The notes beneath the pieces are model-generated. The model did not search any database and was not told where the DNA came from. It saw only the letters and a program-made list of their open reading frames with translations. DNA of 42,716 nt from NCBI RefSeq assembly GCF_900115365.1, contig NZ_FOWD01000033.1, positions 1-42,716 on the forward strand, given 5' to 3'. Below, piece by piece: positions 17,723 to 25,881 of the stretch. Each line of letters starts with the position of its first letter. The first letter of the stretch is position 1. Source of the DNA: Anaerocolumna aminovalerica (GTDB taxonomy: Bacteria; Bacillota; Clostridia; Lachnospirales; Lachnospiraceae). The position numbers and the translations under genes are program-made.

Positions 17723-19939
17723 ATGAAGGTAGAAAAGATAAGAATAATTCAAAAGATGTTATTCATAGTTGTTATTTGTTTTTTATCCTCGTCCAAGTCT
17801 GTTTTTGCCGCTCAAACAAATTCCTATGATATTAGTAAAGGTAATATTACAATAGGTAAATCCGGTGATTACACAATTTCAGGGAAAACGGATAAGAATA
17901 TAATAACAATCAAAAAAGGTGTATCAGCCAACATTACATTACGGGATGTTGAAATATCTACTACCGATCCAAAGGCATCGATTCTGATTGAAGAAAGAGG
18001 AACAGGAAACTTTATTTTAAATGGTAACAATAAGATAACTAATGAATGGCAAGATGGTATTCATGTGAAATCCGAAGGAAAATTTATTGTCTCTTCCAAT
18101 AGTACCGGTTCCTTAGAAGCAGCAGGGGGTATTTCCTCCGCTGGTATTGGTGGAAGTGGTGCTATCACAATAAAAGGCGGCACCATAAAAGCAAAAGGCG
18201 GCCAATATGGTTATGGAATCGGAAGTGGCTATGCATATCAGCTTCATCAAGAATATGATGGTGAAGCAGGAAATATAACAATTACTGGTGGTAATGTAAC
18301 TGCAATTGGAGGAAAAGATGCTGCCGGTGGTATGGGTTTTTCCAGTAAAAAATCAAAAGGAACCATAGCGATTACCGGAGGTACCGTCTATTCAACTTCA
18401 GGAGGCTCTGGAATAGGTGCTCATGATTTTGAAGGTAAAGGAAATAAAATAACAATTAGCGGCGGTAATATAACTGCAATTGCTGGTGCTTATGGCGCAG
18501 GAATCGGCAGTAGTTTAAATCCAAATGGTACATCTGTTATAATATCAGGGGGAACAATTAAGGCAGATGGTGGTATGGGAACTGCGGTGTATGATTCTTG
18601 GTCCTATTCCAATGACATACGTCTTAGACAAGGTAAACAGGAATACGACATAGCTGCCAATAGTATTACTATTACAGGTGGTCAAATTTTTGCCGATTCC
18701 TGTTCTGTACAGCCCCAAAATTCTCAAGGACAAAAATTATTTCTTATGTTAATTCCAACCGAGAAAGGTAAAGTAACTAAGATAACTGCCTACCAGAAGA
18801 GCTATGGCAGTAAAGATATTAATTCCCAAGGAATTTTAAGCTTATGGTTACCTAGATTAGAGAGTAAAGAAGGAAAACCTTGCTTAGATGTAACATTTTC
18901 ATCGGGGAAACATACTACAATGGATTATTTGAGTACCTTAGATGTATTGCAAGATTATAGTGGTTCAAAGGATATGGTATTTAATTTGTCCTCAGGTAGC
19001 TTGGATGTGTATGCAAATGGTCTAATATATAAAAATAAAATTTACCGGAGAAACAGCAATTATGAGCCTATAAAAGTAACCGGCTCCACTTCCAATAATC
19101 AAATTATAGTCCATAGTGGAAAACATAGATTTGAATTTGAAAATGTAACTGTAGATTATACAAAACAAACTGATAAAATGTTCTTTGTTGTTAATGGTGA
19201 ATCTAATGTTATAATTAATAGCAAGAAACAAAATACAATAAAAGTTGGTGGAAATAGTGTGGGATTTTATGTAGGTACTAATGCTAAGTTATCCTTTACA
19301 GGCAATACTAATGAAGATAAATTCACCATAGAATCTTATGACGATTCTTATGGATTTACTACTTCCAATGGTTCCATTCAACAATTTGGAGGAACAATAT
19401 CAATGACTGCAAAGCAAAATAGCATTGGAATGTTTCTGGGCAATGCAGGTGCTTTCTCCTTATATAATGGAATAATTAATGGTACTGGTAATACCCAAAA
19501 TGTAATTTATGGATTGAATTATATGAAAGTTAACGTACATGGCGGTATAATGAATATGGATAACATTGGATACCGTGATGAAGGTAATGAGGAAGTAACT
19601 GACGTAAGTAATTTTACCATTTCAAATGGAGAGGTTAATATAAACAACCGAATGATTTTTAACACATTTGAAGTAACCGGTGGTACTATCAATGCTCATT
19701 TATTAGGTTCTGGAACAGGTTCTAAAATTATTATGTACCAAGGTAAGATAGTGATGGATCAATTTATCACAGATTATTCGAACCTAGGATACGATACAGT
19801 TTTTGAGTATATAACACCGGATGGCAGTGTATCAAAAGAATCTGCATTGGATACCTCTAACATATATGGTGGAGAAATTATAGAAACTCATAATGTTACA
19901 ATAGAAGAATTGAAAAAGATATCATTTGGAAGATGCTAA
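17723..19939 (+). CDS. Secreted right-handed beta-helix repeat protein
   Basis: 738 residues with a signal peptide (about 1-29, ending VFA). After a short beta region, about residues 145-330 carry a degenerate repeat of roughly 30-45 residues built on ITIxGG[TN][IV]xAxGG...GIGS, e.g. ITIKGGTIKAKGG, ITITGGNVTAIGG, ITISGGNITAIAG. These patterns mark parallel beta-helix (pectate-lyase-like) folds. A second run (about 435-730) has further weaker turns. No sortase motif, SLH or lipobox is visible, so it is probably released or held non-covalently. No catalytic residues can be named; carbohydrate binding or adhesion is the likely role. Single gene with GGAGAG before the ATG. Confidence 0.8.
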   Translation: MKVEKIRIIQKMLFIVVICFLSSSKSVFAAQTNSYDISKGNITIGKSGDYTISGKTDKNIITIKKGVSANITLRDVEISTTDPKASILIEERGTGNFILNGNNKITNEWQDGIHVKSEGKFIVSSNSTGSLEAAGGISSAGIGGSGAITIKGGTIKAKGGQYGYGIGSGYAYQLHQEYDGEAGNITITGGNVTAIGGKDAAGGMGFSSKKSKGTIAITGGTVYSTSGGSGIGAHDFEGKGNKITISGGNITAIAGAYGAGIGSSLNPNGTSVIISGGTIKADGGMGTAVYDSWSYSNDIRLRQGKQEYDIAANSITITGGQIFADSCSVQPQNSQGQKLFLMLIPTEKGKVTKITAYQKSYGSKDINSQGILSLWLPRLESKEGKPCLDVTFSSGKHTTMDYLSTLDVLQDYSGSKDMVFNLSSGSLDVYANGLIYKNKIYRRNSNYEPIKVTGSTSNNQIIVHSGKHRFEFENVTVDYTKQTDKMFFVVNGESNVIINSKKQNTIKVGGNSVGFYVGTNAKLSFTGNTNEDKFTIESYDDSYGFTTSNGSIQQFGGTISMTAKQNSIGMFLGNAGAFSLYNGIINGTGNTQNVIYGLNYMKVNVHGGIMNMDNIGYRDEGNEEVTDVSNFTISNGEVNINNRMIFNTFEVTGGTINAHLLGSGTGSKIIMYQGKIVMDQFITDYSNLGYDTVFEYITPDGSVSKESALDTSNIYGGEIIETHNVTIEELKKISFGRC

Positions 19940-20027
19940 TATTCAAATCTAATTACCATTTTTGTTATTTTAAATGGATAGGTATATATGCGAAATTTTA
20001 ATTATTTATTATTACAGGAGATGAAGT

Positions 20028-20495
20028 ATGGCTATTCGTAACGCTGCAAAAGCAATAATTATAGAAAATGGTAAAGTTTTATTAAATAAATGTATTGGTA
20101 AATGTAATGAAATATATTATGATTTACCAGGGGGCGGACAAAACCAGTTTGAAGAAATGGAAGATGCGGTAAAAAGAGAATGCCTGGAGGAGTCTGGTTA
20201 CCGAATTGAAATCATAAGATTTGCTGCGCTTGCAGAAGAAATATATGATGATTCAGAATTAAGAAAACAATATTATGATTACACCCATAGAATTCATCAT
20301 ATATTTATTGCTAAGTTAACTGACAAATCTGTATATAAACCAACTGAGACAGATATGCATCAATTGGAATGTGTGTGGGTTGATATTAATAATATTTCAT
20401 CGTTGGATTTACGTCCAAAACCTTTGAAAATTAAATTAATCGATATAATCCATTCTGAGAAGCCATTATATCTGGGAACTGTACATGTTTTATAA
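20028..20495 (+). CDS. Nudix hydrolase
   Basis: 155 residues with a complete Nudix box, G36-x5-E42-x7-R50-E51-C-x-E54-E55-x-G57-Y58. This binds Mg2+ and cleaves nucleoside diphosphates linked to another group. The remainder is the usual beta-sheet fold (YKPTETDMHQLECVWVDI near 105). An AGGAG-like site (acaggag) precedes the ATG. It lies 88 nt after the beta-helix gene. Substrate cannot be told from the box alone. Confidence 0.92.
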   Translation: MAIRNAAKAIIIENGKVLLNKCIGKCNEIYYDLPGGGQNQFEEMEDAVKRECLEESGYRIEIIRFAALAEEIYDDSELRKQYYDYTHRIHHIFIAKLTDKSVYKPTETDMHQLECVWVDINNISSLDLRPKPLKIKLIDIIHSEKPLYLGTVHVL

Positions 20496-20501
20496 GTTTT
20501 G

Positions 20502-20510
20502 TGTTATAAT
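20502..20510 (+). promoter_or_regulatory. Extended -10 promoter before the first leader module
   Basis: TGTTATAAT, 84 nt upstream of the leader-peptide start at 20594. Confidence 0.45.
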
Positions 20511-20593
20511 GAAATTTATAGGTTTAAACTTTCAAAAAAGAATGTACAAAAATTAATTTAAAGCTAATGAACAAAAATGAGGAGGATATTTTT

Positions 20594-20620
20594 ATGAGAC
20601 GATATATTATTTTTGCATAG
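20594..20620 (+). CDS. Leader peptide MRRYIIFA (module 1)
   Basis: Eight codons plus TAG. GGAGG (20581-20585) is 8 nt before the ATG. The stop codon lies in the 5' arm of the following hairpin. It matches the second leader at 21113 in length, pattern, stop codon and flanking bases. Confidence 0.65.
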   Translation: MRRYIIFA

Positions 20621-20666
20621 CAAAGGCTATTGCAAAAAAATAATATAAAATAGCCTTTGCTATTCC
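20615..20666 (+). promoter_or_regulatory. Attenuator-like hairpin of leader module 1
   Basis: 20617-20631 pairs perfectly (15 bp) with 20649-20663. Each arm can also fold on itself: 20615-20621 with 20626-20633, and ATAGC/GCTAT within 20650-20663. This gives a choice between one long stem and two short ones. The stem begins inside the last sense codon and stop of the leader peptide. No T-run follows, so a translation or RNA-stability effect is as likely as termination. Confidence 0.65.
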
Positions 20667-20696
20667 TGACAAGATTATTATGTTTAGGAGGGCAAA

Positions 20697-20975
20697 ATGA
20701 GCTATATTAAAGCAGATAACATTCTGCCAATAGAATTGGTAGAGTTAATACAAACATATATTGATGGTGAATATATCTACATTCCAAGAAAAGAGGAGAA
20801 TAAAAAGTCTTGGGGGTCAGGAACTAATACAAGACAAGAATTGGATTTAAGAGATTCTGATATATACAAAGATTATCTGGACGGTATGGTTATAGATTCC
20901 TTGGCTGAAAAATATTTTTTATCATCAAAAAGTATACAAAGAATAGTATTAAAAGAAAAAAGAAAAGATTTATAA
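20697..20975 (+). CDS. CD3324-family small HTH protein
   Basis: 92 residues resembling the CD3324 family of Firmicutes, which is related to Mor-type transcription activators. The N-terminal half has ILPIELVELIQTYIDGEYIY (9-28) then IPRKEENKKSWG. The C-terminal half (about 58-87: YLDGMVIDSLAEKYFLSSKS) is a helix-turn-helix, so DNA binding is likely. AGGAGGG lies 4 nt before the ATG. It is the sole gene of its unit: leader module 1 precedes it and a terminator follows. No target gene is apparent. Confidence 0.8.
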   Translation: MSYIKADNILPIELVELIQTYIDGEYIYIPRKEENKKSWGSGTNTRQELDLRDSDIYKDYLDGMVIDSLAEKYFLSSKSIQRIVLKEKRKDL

Positions 20976-21013
20976 AAATAGTCAATGCAGTGTTTCTGCA
21001 TTGGCTTATTTTT
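20975..21013 (+). terminator. Intrinsic terminator of the CD3324-family gene
   Basis: A stem of about 16 bp (20975-20990 with 20996-21012, one bulge, one G-U) ending in a T-run. It separates the two leader-controlled units. Confidence 0.85.
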
Positions 21014-21112
21014 AATTCTGAAACAATTATGAGGTTTATTATGAAGTATAAATCTAATAAAATAGTGAAGTCATTAGTAATTTTATTTTATGTTAAGAAG
21101 GAGGAATTTCTT

Positions 21113-21139
21113 TTGAAAAAATATATTTTAAATGCATAG
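21113..21139 (+). CDS. Leader peptide (M)KKYILNA (module 2)
   Basis: TTG start with AAGGAGG (21098-21104) 8 nt upstream, eight codons, then TAG inside the hairpin. Same architecture as the leader at 20594. Confidence 0.65.
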   Translation: MKKYILNA

Positions 21140-21199
21140 CAAAAGCTATTGCATTATCAAATAGAAAATAGTGAGATAGCTTTTGCATTTCTATTATGC
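21131..21199 (+). promoter_or_regulatory. Attenuator-like hairpin of leader module 2
   Basis: 21139-21149 pairs perfectly (11 bp) with 21176-21186, and TATGCAT farther on can extend the stem to the bases around the leader stop. Alternatively 21131-21140 pairs with 21145-21154 around an AAAA loop. Relative to module 1, one stem pair has changed from G-C to A-T on both arms (CAAAGGCTAT/ATAGCCTTTG versus CAAAAGCTAT/ATAGCTTTTG), which supports a real RNA structure. Confidence 0.65.
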
Positions 21200-21217
21200 A
21201 TATGAATGGAGAGGCAA

Positions 21218-21808
21218 ATGAGCTATTTAAAAAAGAAACAATGGATATTAATACCGGATTCCATACCGGAAGTAATAAGATATTGCCCGAAGTGTGGCAA
21301 AAGGACAAATTTTATTAACAGTGAAAAATTCAGAATCAATGCAAACCGTAATAATATCGATATCTGGTTAATTTACCAATGTTCTAAATGCAAATCTACC
21401 TGGAATATGAGTATTTATGAAAGAATTAATCCAAATGATATAAAGAAGGAATTATACGATAAATTTTTAGCAAATGATAAAATATTAGCTAAAAAATACG
21501 GGTTTGATGTAACAATCCATAACAAAAACATGTCTGAATTAATTTTAGATAATATGGATTACCATATAATTGAGTCGGTTTCCAATGATTATTGTGATAA
21601 GGAAAATGAGCAGTCTATTGAGATTATTAGTGAATTTCCTCTTGATATTCGAATGGATAAATTCTTATCTGAGAATCTGGATATTTCAAGAAGCCAAATA
21701 AAAAATATGTTTGATAAAGGGTTTATATATTGTCAAGAAGAAAGGAATTGGATAAAGAAGAAAGTTAAAAATGGTATGGTAATTAATATTGTAATTAGTC
21801 ATGAATAA
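21218..21808 (+). CDS. DUF1062 protein: zinc ribbon plus S4-like domain
   Basis: 196 residues from ATG 21218, chosen because GGAGAGG lies 3 nt upstream; ATG 21206 precedes that site and has none. The N-terminus has two CxxC pairs (C23-P-K-C26 and C55-S-K-C58), a zinc ribbon. The C-terminus, LDIRMDKFLSENLDISRSQI (142-161) and onward to KKVKNGMVINI, looks like an S4 RNA-binding fold (compare RLDKFL..SRSQ...G). This suggests a ribosome- or RNA-associated role, an inference. The DUF1062 call is from memory. The gene is controlled by leader module 2 and ends at its own terminator. Confidence 0.8.
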   Translation: MSYLKKKQWILIPDSIPEVIRYCPKCGKRTNFINSEKFRINANRNNIDIWLIYQCSKCKSTWNMSIYERINPNDIKKELYDKFLANDKILAKKYGFDVTIHNKNMSELILDNMDYHIIESVSNDYCDKENEQSIEIISEFPLDIRMDKFLSENLDISRSQIKNMFDKGFIYCQEERNWIKKKVKNGMVINIVISHE

Positions 21809-21824
21809 CTTAATAAGACTTTAG

Positions 21825-21876
21825 AGAAATAGTGGTTTACTTCAATAAAGAGGATAAACTTGCTATTTCTTTTTTA
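21825..21876 (+). terminator. Intrinsic terminator of the DUF1062 gene
   Basis: AGAAATAG (21825-21832) pairs with CTATTTCT (21863-21870), an inner GTTTA/TAAAC extends it, and T6 follows. Confidence 0.8.
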
Positions 21877-22138
21877 TTCCAAATTTAAAAAGTTAATTAT
21901 AGTTATTGACTATTTTTTATATTATTATTGTAGTTATTTTTTTACAAATAGTGTATAATCTTCATAAGTGATTAGTAAGTCGTCATTTGAGAAAAAATGA
22001 AGAATATTCAATATATACTGTTGTAATTTTGAGTGCTGTAATTATATGAAATTTAATACATTGGTGGATATGATATTATTTAAGAACAACGTTAATTGCA
22101 GGAGAAGCAGAGTAGTTTAATACCGGGGGGAAGAATAG
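21877..22138 (+). promoter_or_regulatory. Intergenic region before the phospholipase-like gene
   Basis: AT-rich. TATAAT at 21954-21959 is the only clear -10 match and has no good -35 box at 17 nt. GGGGGGAA sits just before the next ATG. No coding remnant seen. Confidence 0.4.
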
Positions 22139-22798
22139 ATGGCATCTTGGATGGTACATTTTCGAATAGCAGATAAGATTATGGATAAGATACCGAAGGT
22201 GGTAAGAATACCATATATTGTAGGTAATATAGGTCCAGATTGTGGAGAGCCAAATGAAGATTGGAGTTGCTTTACTCCATCGACCAATATTACACATTGG
22301 TCTGATGGGGATAAAACTACAATTGATTATGAGAAGTTTTTTACTTTGTATTTAGATAAGGAATCTGATTCTGAAAAATGGTCCTTTTATTTGGGATATT
22401 ATATTCATTTATTGACAGATGCATTATGGTCTGGAAAAATAGCAAAACCAACTATGGAGAAATGGGAGAAAGAACGCTCGGAAAATAGTGATTTTGTTTG
22501 GATAATAAAAAGAGACTGGTATGACTTGGATCATTTGTTTCTAAAGAATAATCCGGAATTTCGAACTTTTCAAGTTTTTAGTAAGATTACTGAATTCCCT
22601 AATAAATATTTAGATTATTATTCAGATATGGCGATTATTAAGCAGATTAAATATATCACCAGGTTTTATTTATCAGAGCATGATAACTTAGAAAGAGAAT
22701 ATACTTATTTAGAAGAAGAAACTATGGACAAATTTGTTGAAGAAGCTTCTGAGATTATTATGATGGAACTAAAAATGAAAGATATTATAACCCTTTAA
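22139..22798 (+). CDS. Zinc-dependent phospholipase C-like family protein
   Basis: 219 residues. The opening MASWMVHFRIADKIMDKI, the block VGNIGPDCGEPNEDWSCF (about 29-46), and FYLGYYIHLLTDALWSGKIA (about 81-100) match small intracellular proteins of the Zn-dependent phospholipase C superfamily, where His and Asp residues of such blocks bind metal (here H7, D35, H88 and D92 are candidates). No signal peptide, unlike the toxins of this family, so it is cytoplasmic and its substrate is unknown. GGGGGGAA precedes the ATG. Single gene. Confidence 0.6.
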   Translation: MASWMVHFRIADKIMDKIPKVVRIPYIVGNIGPDCGEPNEDWSCFTPSTNITHWSDGDKTTIDYEKFFTLYLDKESDSEKWSFYLGYYIHLLTDALWSGKIAKPTMEKWEKERSENSDFVWIIKRDWYDLDHLFLKNNPEFRTFQVFSKITEFPNKYLDYYSDMAIIKQIKYITRFYLSEHDNLEREYTYLEEETMDKFVEEASEIIMMELKMKDIITL

Positions 22799-23473
22799 AA
22801 AATATAATCTAAATTGTAAAATGAATAAAGGAGGTATAATTTAAAATTTGATTATTAAGAGTTCGTAAATAAGGAGAAAAATTCCTGTTCCTTTTTTGTA
22901 CTTGGCCAAAAACTTATAAGTATCAGTTGCAGATTAATATTAATAATGGAGAAGCAGAATCTAGTTGGATTCGAATTTAGACTCAAAAAATAAATATAGA
23001 TTAAAAGGGCATAAAAATAGTATCTTAACGTAAGGCAGTAAAGGATGCTATTTTTTTAATCTATAAAAGACAACGCATAAGATAGGATTAAAGCTAATGT
23101 TAATAATTTTGGTGCAGTCATGGATAACGCATTCTTTCTATTAAATAAGAGTTCAATACAGAGATTGTACCTATCCTTGTACAGAAAATTAAATAAAAAT
23201 CTAAACAGAACAAATATTTAATGAATAACAAGGACATATAACCTGTACTTAATGAATAGATTGATAAAAATAAACCGTACAAAACATGAAACAACTCTCA
23301 TGTTTCCGTTGTTTTTACCTTAACCATGTGCTAAAATTAAGATAAAATACATGCTTTAATAATAAAACGTATTGAAATGATGAATTTACCTATTATGTTC
23401 TTAATTTTGCCTTAAAGAAAAATATACTTTTTTATTTATAGGGGATGAAAAGTTTAATAATGGAGGGGAACAT
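22799..23473 (+). other. 675-bp non-coding stretch with two hairpins and a possible gene scrap
   Basis: A terminator-like stem lies at 23014-23057 (AAAATAGTATC with GATGCTATTTT, then T). A perfect 8-bp stem lies at 23282-23305. One frame from 23081 stays open for about 46 codons (includes MDNAFFLLNKSSIQRLYL) without a ribosome site; it reads like protein but I do not recognise it. A 15-codon frame at 22946 also lacks a ribosome site. No RNA gene recognised. Confidence 0.4.
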
Positions 23474-24346
23474 ATGTCAGTGAAACAGAGAAGATATAAT
23501 ATATTAGAGGACTTTGATAAGGTCAGTAATTTTTTAATCGATAATTATTCTATAAAAAAGCTGAATGGTTATTTACTGCAGCCATTTTGGGAATATGCCC
23601 ATACAAACCCATTCTTTAATCACAAAATGACTCATCGTTTTGGAATATGGGAAGATGATTATAAAGTAGTTGCAATCGTCTGCTATGAAACAGACTTAGG
23701 TGAATGCTTTTTATTTGCATCGGAAAGGTACGAATATCTTTATGAAGATATGCTTAAATATGCAGAGGAAGAATTAAGTATTCAAAGCCAGAATAAAAGA
23801 AAGCTGCGTATCTGGATAACAGATAAACAAAAAGTGTTATTTAATATGTTGGTTTTGGGGAATTATTCTAAGGTTGATAAAAGACCAATTACCATATACA
23901 AGTATGATAAGGGTTTTAAAGAGTACATATTGCCAGAAGGGTATTCTGTTCTTTCATTAGAAGATGAAAAGGATATTAAAAAAATGCAACATTGTCTATG
24001 GAAGGGAATGGAACTTAGTAATAAACCTGAGGATTGTAATATGTTTAATCATTCAAGACTACATTTTAGAAAAGATTTATCCACCATTATTAAAGCACCC
24101 AATGGTGAATATGCTTGTTTTGCCGGAATGTGGTTAGATAGTAAGAATCATTACGGGTATCTAAAACCCCTTGCTACTTCGCCGGAATATAGAAGATTAG
24201 GACTTGCATCTGTTGCATTAATGGAAGCAATGAAAAAAACCACTTATTTTGGTGCCACTTATTGTTTTGGAGGTTCTAATGAGTTTTTCAGTTCAATGGG
24301 ATTTGAAGTATTAGGATATAGAGAAGGTTGGGAGAAAACTTGGTAA
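23474..24346 (+). CDS. GNAT N-acetyltransferase, two-domain
   Basis: 290 residues. The C-terminal half is a GNAT domain with the acetyl-CoA motif KPLATSPEYRRLGLASVALM (231-250) followed by CFGGSNEFFSSMGFEVLGY. The N-terminal half (about 1-145) looks like a degenerate GNAT copy lacking the loop, as in tandem-GNAT proteins. GGAGGGG lies 4 nt before the ATG. It precedes the histidine phosphatase gene by 58 nt and may be co-transcribed with it. Substrate unknown. Confidence 0.8.
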   Translation: MSVKQRRYNILEDFDKVSNFLIDNYSIKKLNGYLLQPFWEYAHTNPFFNHKMTHRFGIWEDDYKVVAIVCYETDLGECFLFASERYEYLYEDMLKYAEEELSIQSQNKRKLRIWITDKQKVLFNMLVLGNYSKVDKRPITIYKYDKGFKEYILPEGYSVLSLEDEKDIKKMQHCLWKGMELSNKPEDCNMFNHSRLHFRKDLSTIIKAPNGEYACFAGMWLDSKNHYGYLKPLATSPEYRRLGLASVALMEAMKKTTYFGATYCFGGSNEFFSSMGFEVLGYREGWEKTW

Positions 24347-24404
24347 ATTATATTAAAATGGTATAATAATAAAGTGTTCTTACTATCTATAAAAGGAGAA
24401 GGAT

Positions 24405-25013
24405 ATGAGAGTATTGATTATTAGACACGGTGAATCCGAAGCCGATTTATTAGATGTACATGAAGGCAGAGCAGACTTCGAATTAACCGAACTAGGCAGA
24501 GAACAGGCAGAAAGAATGGCAATTTGGGTAAAGGATAATTATAAAATAGATCGGATTTATGCAAGTACTTTAAAAAGAGCAAAACAAACAGCCATTGCAC
24601 TATCCCAAGAAGTAGGCATACCTATTGAAGAGACAGAGTACCTGATGGAGTTCAATAATGGTCTTATTGCTGGCTTGTCAAGAAAAGAAGCTGCCCAAAA
24701 ATATCCTGAAGATCTAAGTCTTCCAATACACGAAAGTGTTTATGAAATGGAATCTTTGTTAGAATTTCGTTTTCGTGGAGATTACATATTGTCTAAAATT
24801 TTATCAGAAAACAATCCAGATGCAACCGTAGCGATTGTATCACATGGTGGAATGATAAATCAGCTGTATCGTTCTTTTCTAAGATTGCCGGTAGATTCTA
24901 ATATAATCTTCCCAACGTCAGATACCGGAATTCATAGTTGGAGTTTTGAAAATAACAGAAGAGTTATATTATTTGCTAATAGTACGAAACACTTAATCAA
25001 GATGATTTGTTAA
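24405..25013 (+). CDS. Histidine phosphatase family protein (phosphoglycerate mutase-like)
   Basis: 202 residues with the branch-1 signature R7-H8-G9-E10, where H8 is the residue phosphorylated in catalysis. R58 in STLKRAKQTA and H147 in VSHGGM complete the active site. Relatives remove phosphate from sugar phosphates, phosphoserine, alpha-ribazole phosphate or other small molecules; the sequence does not tell which. AAGGAGAAGG precedes the ATG. No cobalamin genes are nearby. Confidence 0.9.
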   Translation: MRVLIIRHGESEADLLDVHEGRADFELTELGREQAERMAIWVKDNYKIDRIYASTLKRAKQTAIALSQEVGIPIEETEYLMEFNNGLIAGLSRKEAAQKYPEDLSLPIHESVYEMESLLEFRFRGDYILSKILSENNPDATVAIVSHGGMINQLYRSFLRLPVDSNIIFPTSDTGIHSWSFENNRRVILFANSTKHLIKMIC

Positions 25014-25090
25014 GATAGTACTACAATCTTTTGAATATGAACACTGAATATGAACATTTGGAAATAATAATTGTTAATATCATTTTATAC

Positions 25091-25132
25091 AGGGCTGTCT
25101 TTAATCCAATAAGGTTAAAGATAGCCTTTTTC
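25091..25132 (+). terminator. Intrinsic terminator of the phosphatase gene
   Basis: A 12-bp stem (GGCTGTCTTTAA with TTAAAGATAGCC, one G-U), then T5. Confidence 0.85.
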
Positions 25133-25203
25133 TTGCCATTAAATTACCGGCATGTTAAAATGAGGGAAAATATAGAATTCTATAATTCTCCGGAGGATAG
25201 GTT

Positions 25204-25881
25204 ATGTTTAATATTTTAATTATAGAAGATGATAGAGCCTTAAGTGACGGTATTGTATTATCTTTGAAAGATGATAAATATCTATTATTACAAGCACATA
25301 ATATAGCTGCTGCAAGAGAACTTCTAAAGAATAATTCTATTTCATTAATTATATTAGATATTAATTTACCGGACGGAAACGGTCTGGATTTTCTACGTGA
25401 AATAAGAGAAAAGTATATGGTTTCTATAATAATACTTACTGCCAATGACTTAGAAACTGATATTGTGACAGGTTTAGAATTAGGTGCCGACGATTATATT
25501 ACAAAACCATTTAGCTTAATGGTACTAAGGGCCAGAGTTAAGTTACAGCTTCGTAAATTAGAAACTGCAGTTTCGAGTGTGATACAAATAGATGATTATA
25601 ATTTTAACTTCAATGCCATGGAATTTTCTAAAAACGGTAATATAATAGAACTAAGTAAAACGGAGCAAAAGCTCCTTAAGATCTTAATTGAGAATAAAGG
25701 ACATACATTAAGCCGTTCAGCCCTGGTGGATTGGATTTGGACGGATGGTGCTGAATATGTAGATGAGAATGCTTTATCTGTAACTATTAAACGTTTGCGG
25801 GACAAGCTGGAGGAGAATCCCTCTTCTTCCCAATATATAAAAACAGTATATGGAGTAGGTTATACCTGGGCGGTGAAATAG
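25204..25881 (+). CDS. OmpR/PhoB-family response regulator
   Basis: 225 residues. Receiver domain (1-115) with acidic pocket E8-D9-D10, phospho-acceptor D52 (ILDINLPDG), T79 and K101 (TKPF). The C-terminal winged helix (about 125-225) includes LSKTEQKLLKIL and VTIKRLRDKLEE then YGVGYTW. Its TAG stop abuts the ATG of the sensor kinase, so the pair is translationally coupled. With the downstream ABC transporter it forms a Bce/antimicrobial-peptide-type module; the transporter genes are the likely targets. Confidence 0.95.
   Translation: MFNILIIEDDRALSDGIVLSLKDDKYLLLQAHNIAAARELLKNNSISLIILDINLPDGNGLDFLREIREKYMVSIIILTANDLETDIVTGLELGADDYITKPFSLMVLRARVKLQLRKLETAVSSVIQIDDYNFNFNAMEFSKNGNIIELSKTEQKLLKILIENKGHTLSRSALVDWIWTDGAEYVDENALSVTIKRLRDKLEENPSSSQYIKTVYGVGYTWAVK

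Noticed and set aside
20641-20666. Leader hairpins as plain intrinsic terminators
   Set aside because: No T-run follows either stem, and the stems overlap a leader-peptide stop in both copies, which favours regulation.
23081-23221. 46-codon open stretch as a gene
   Set aside because: No ribosome site, internal start only, and no recognisable family; noted in the intergenic entry instead.
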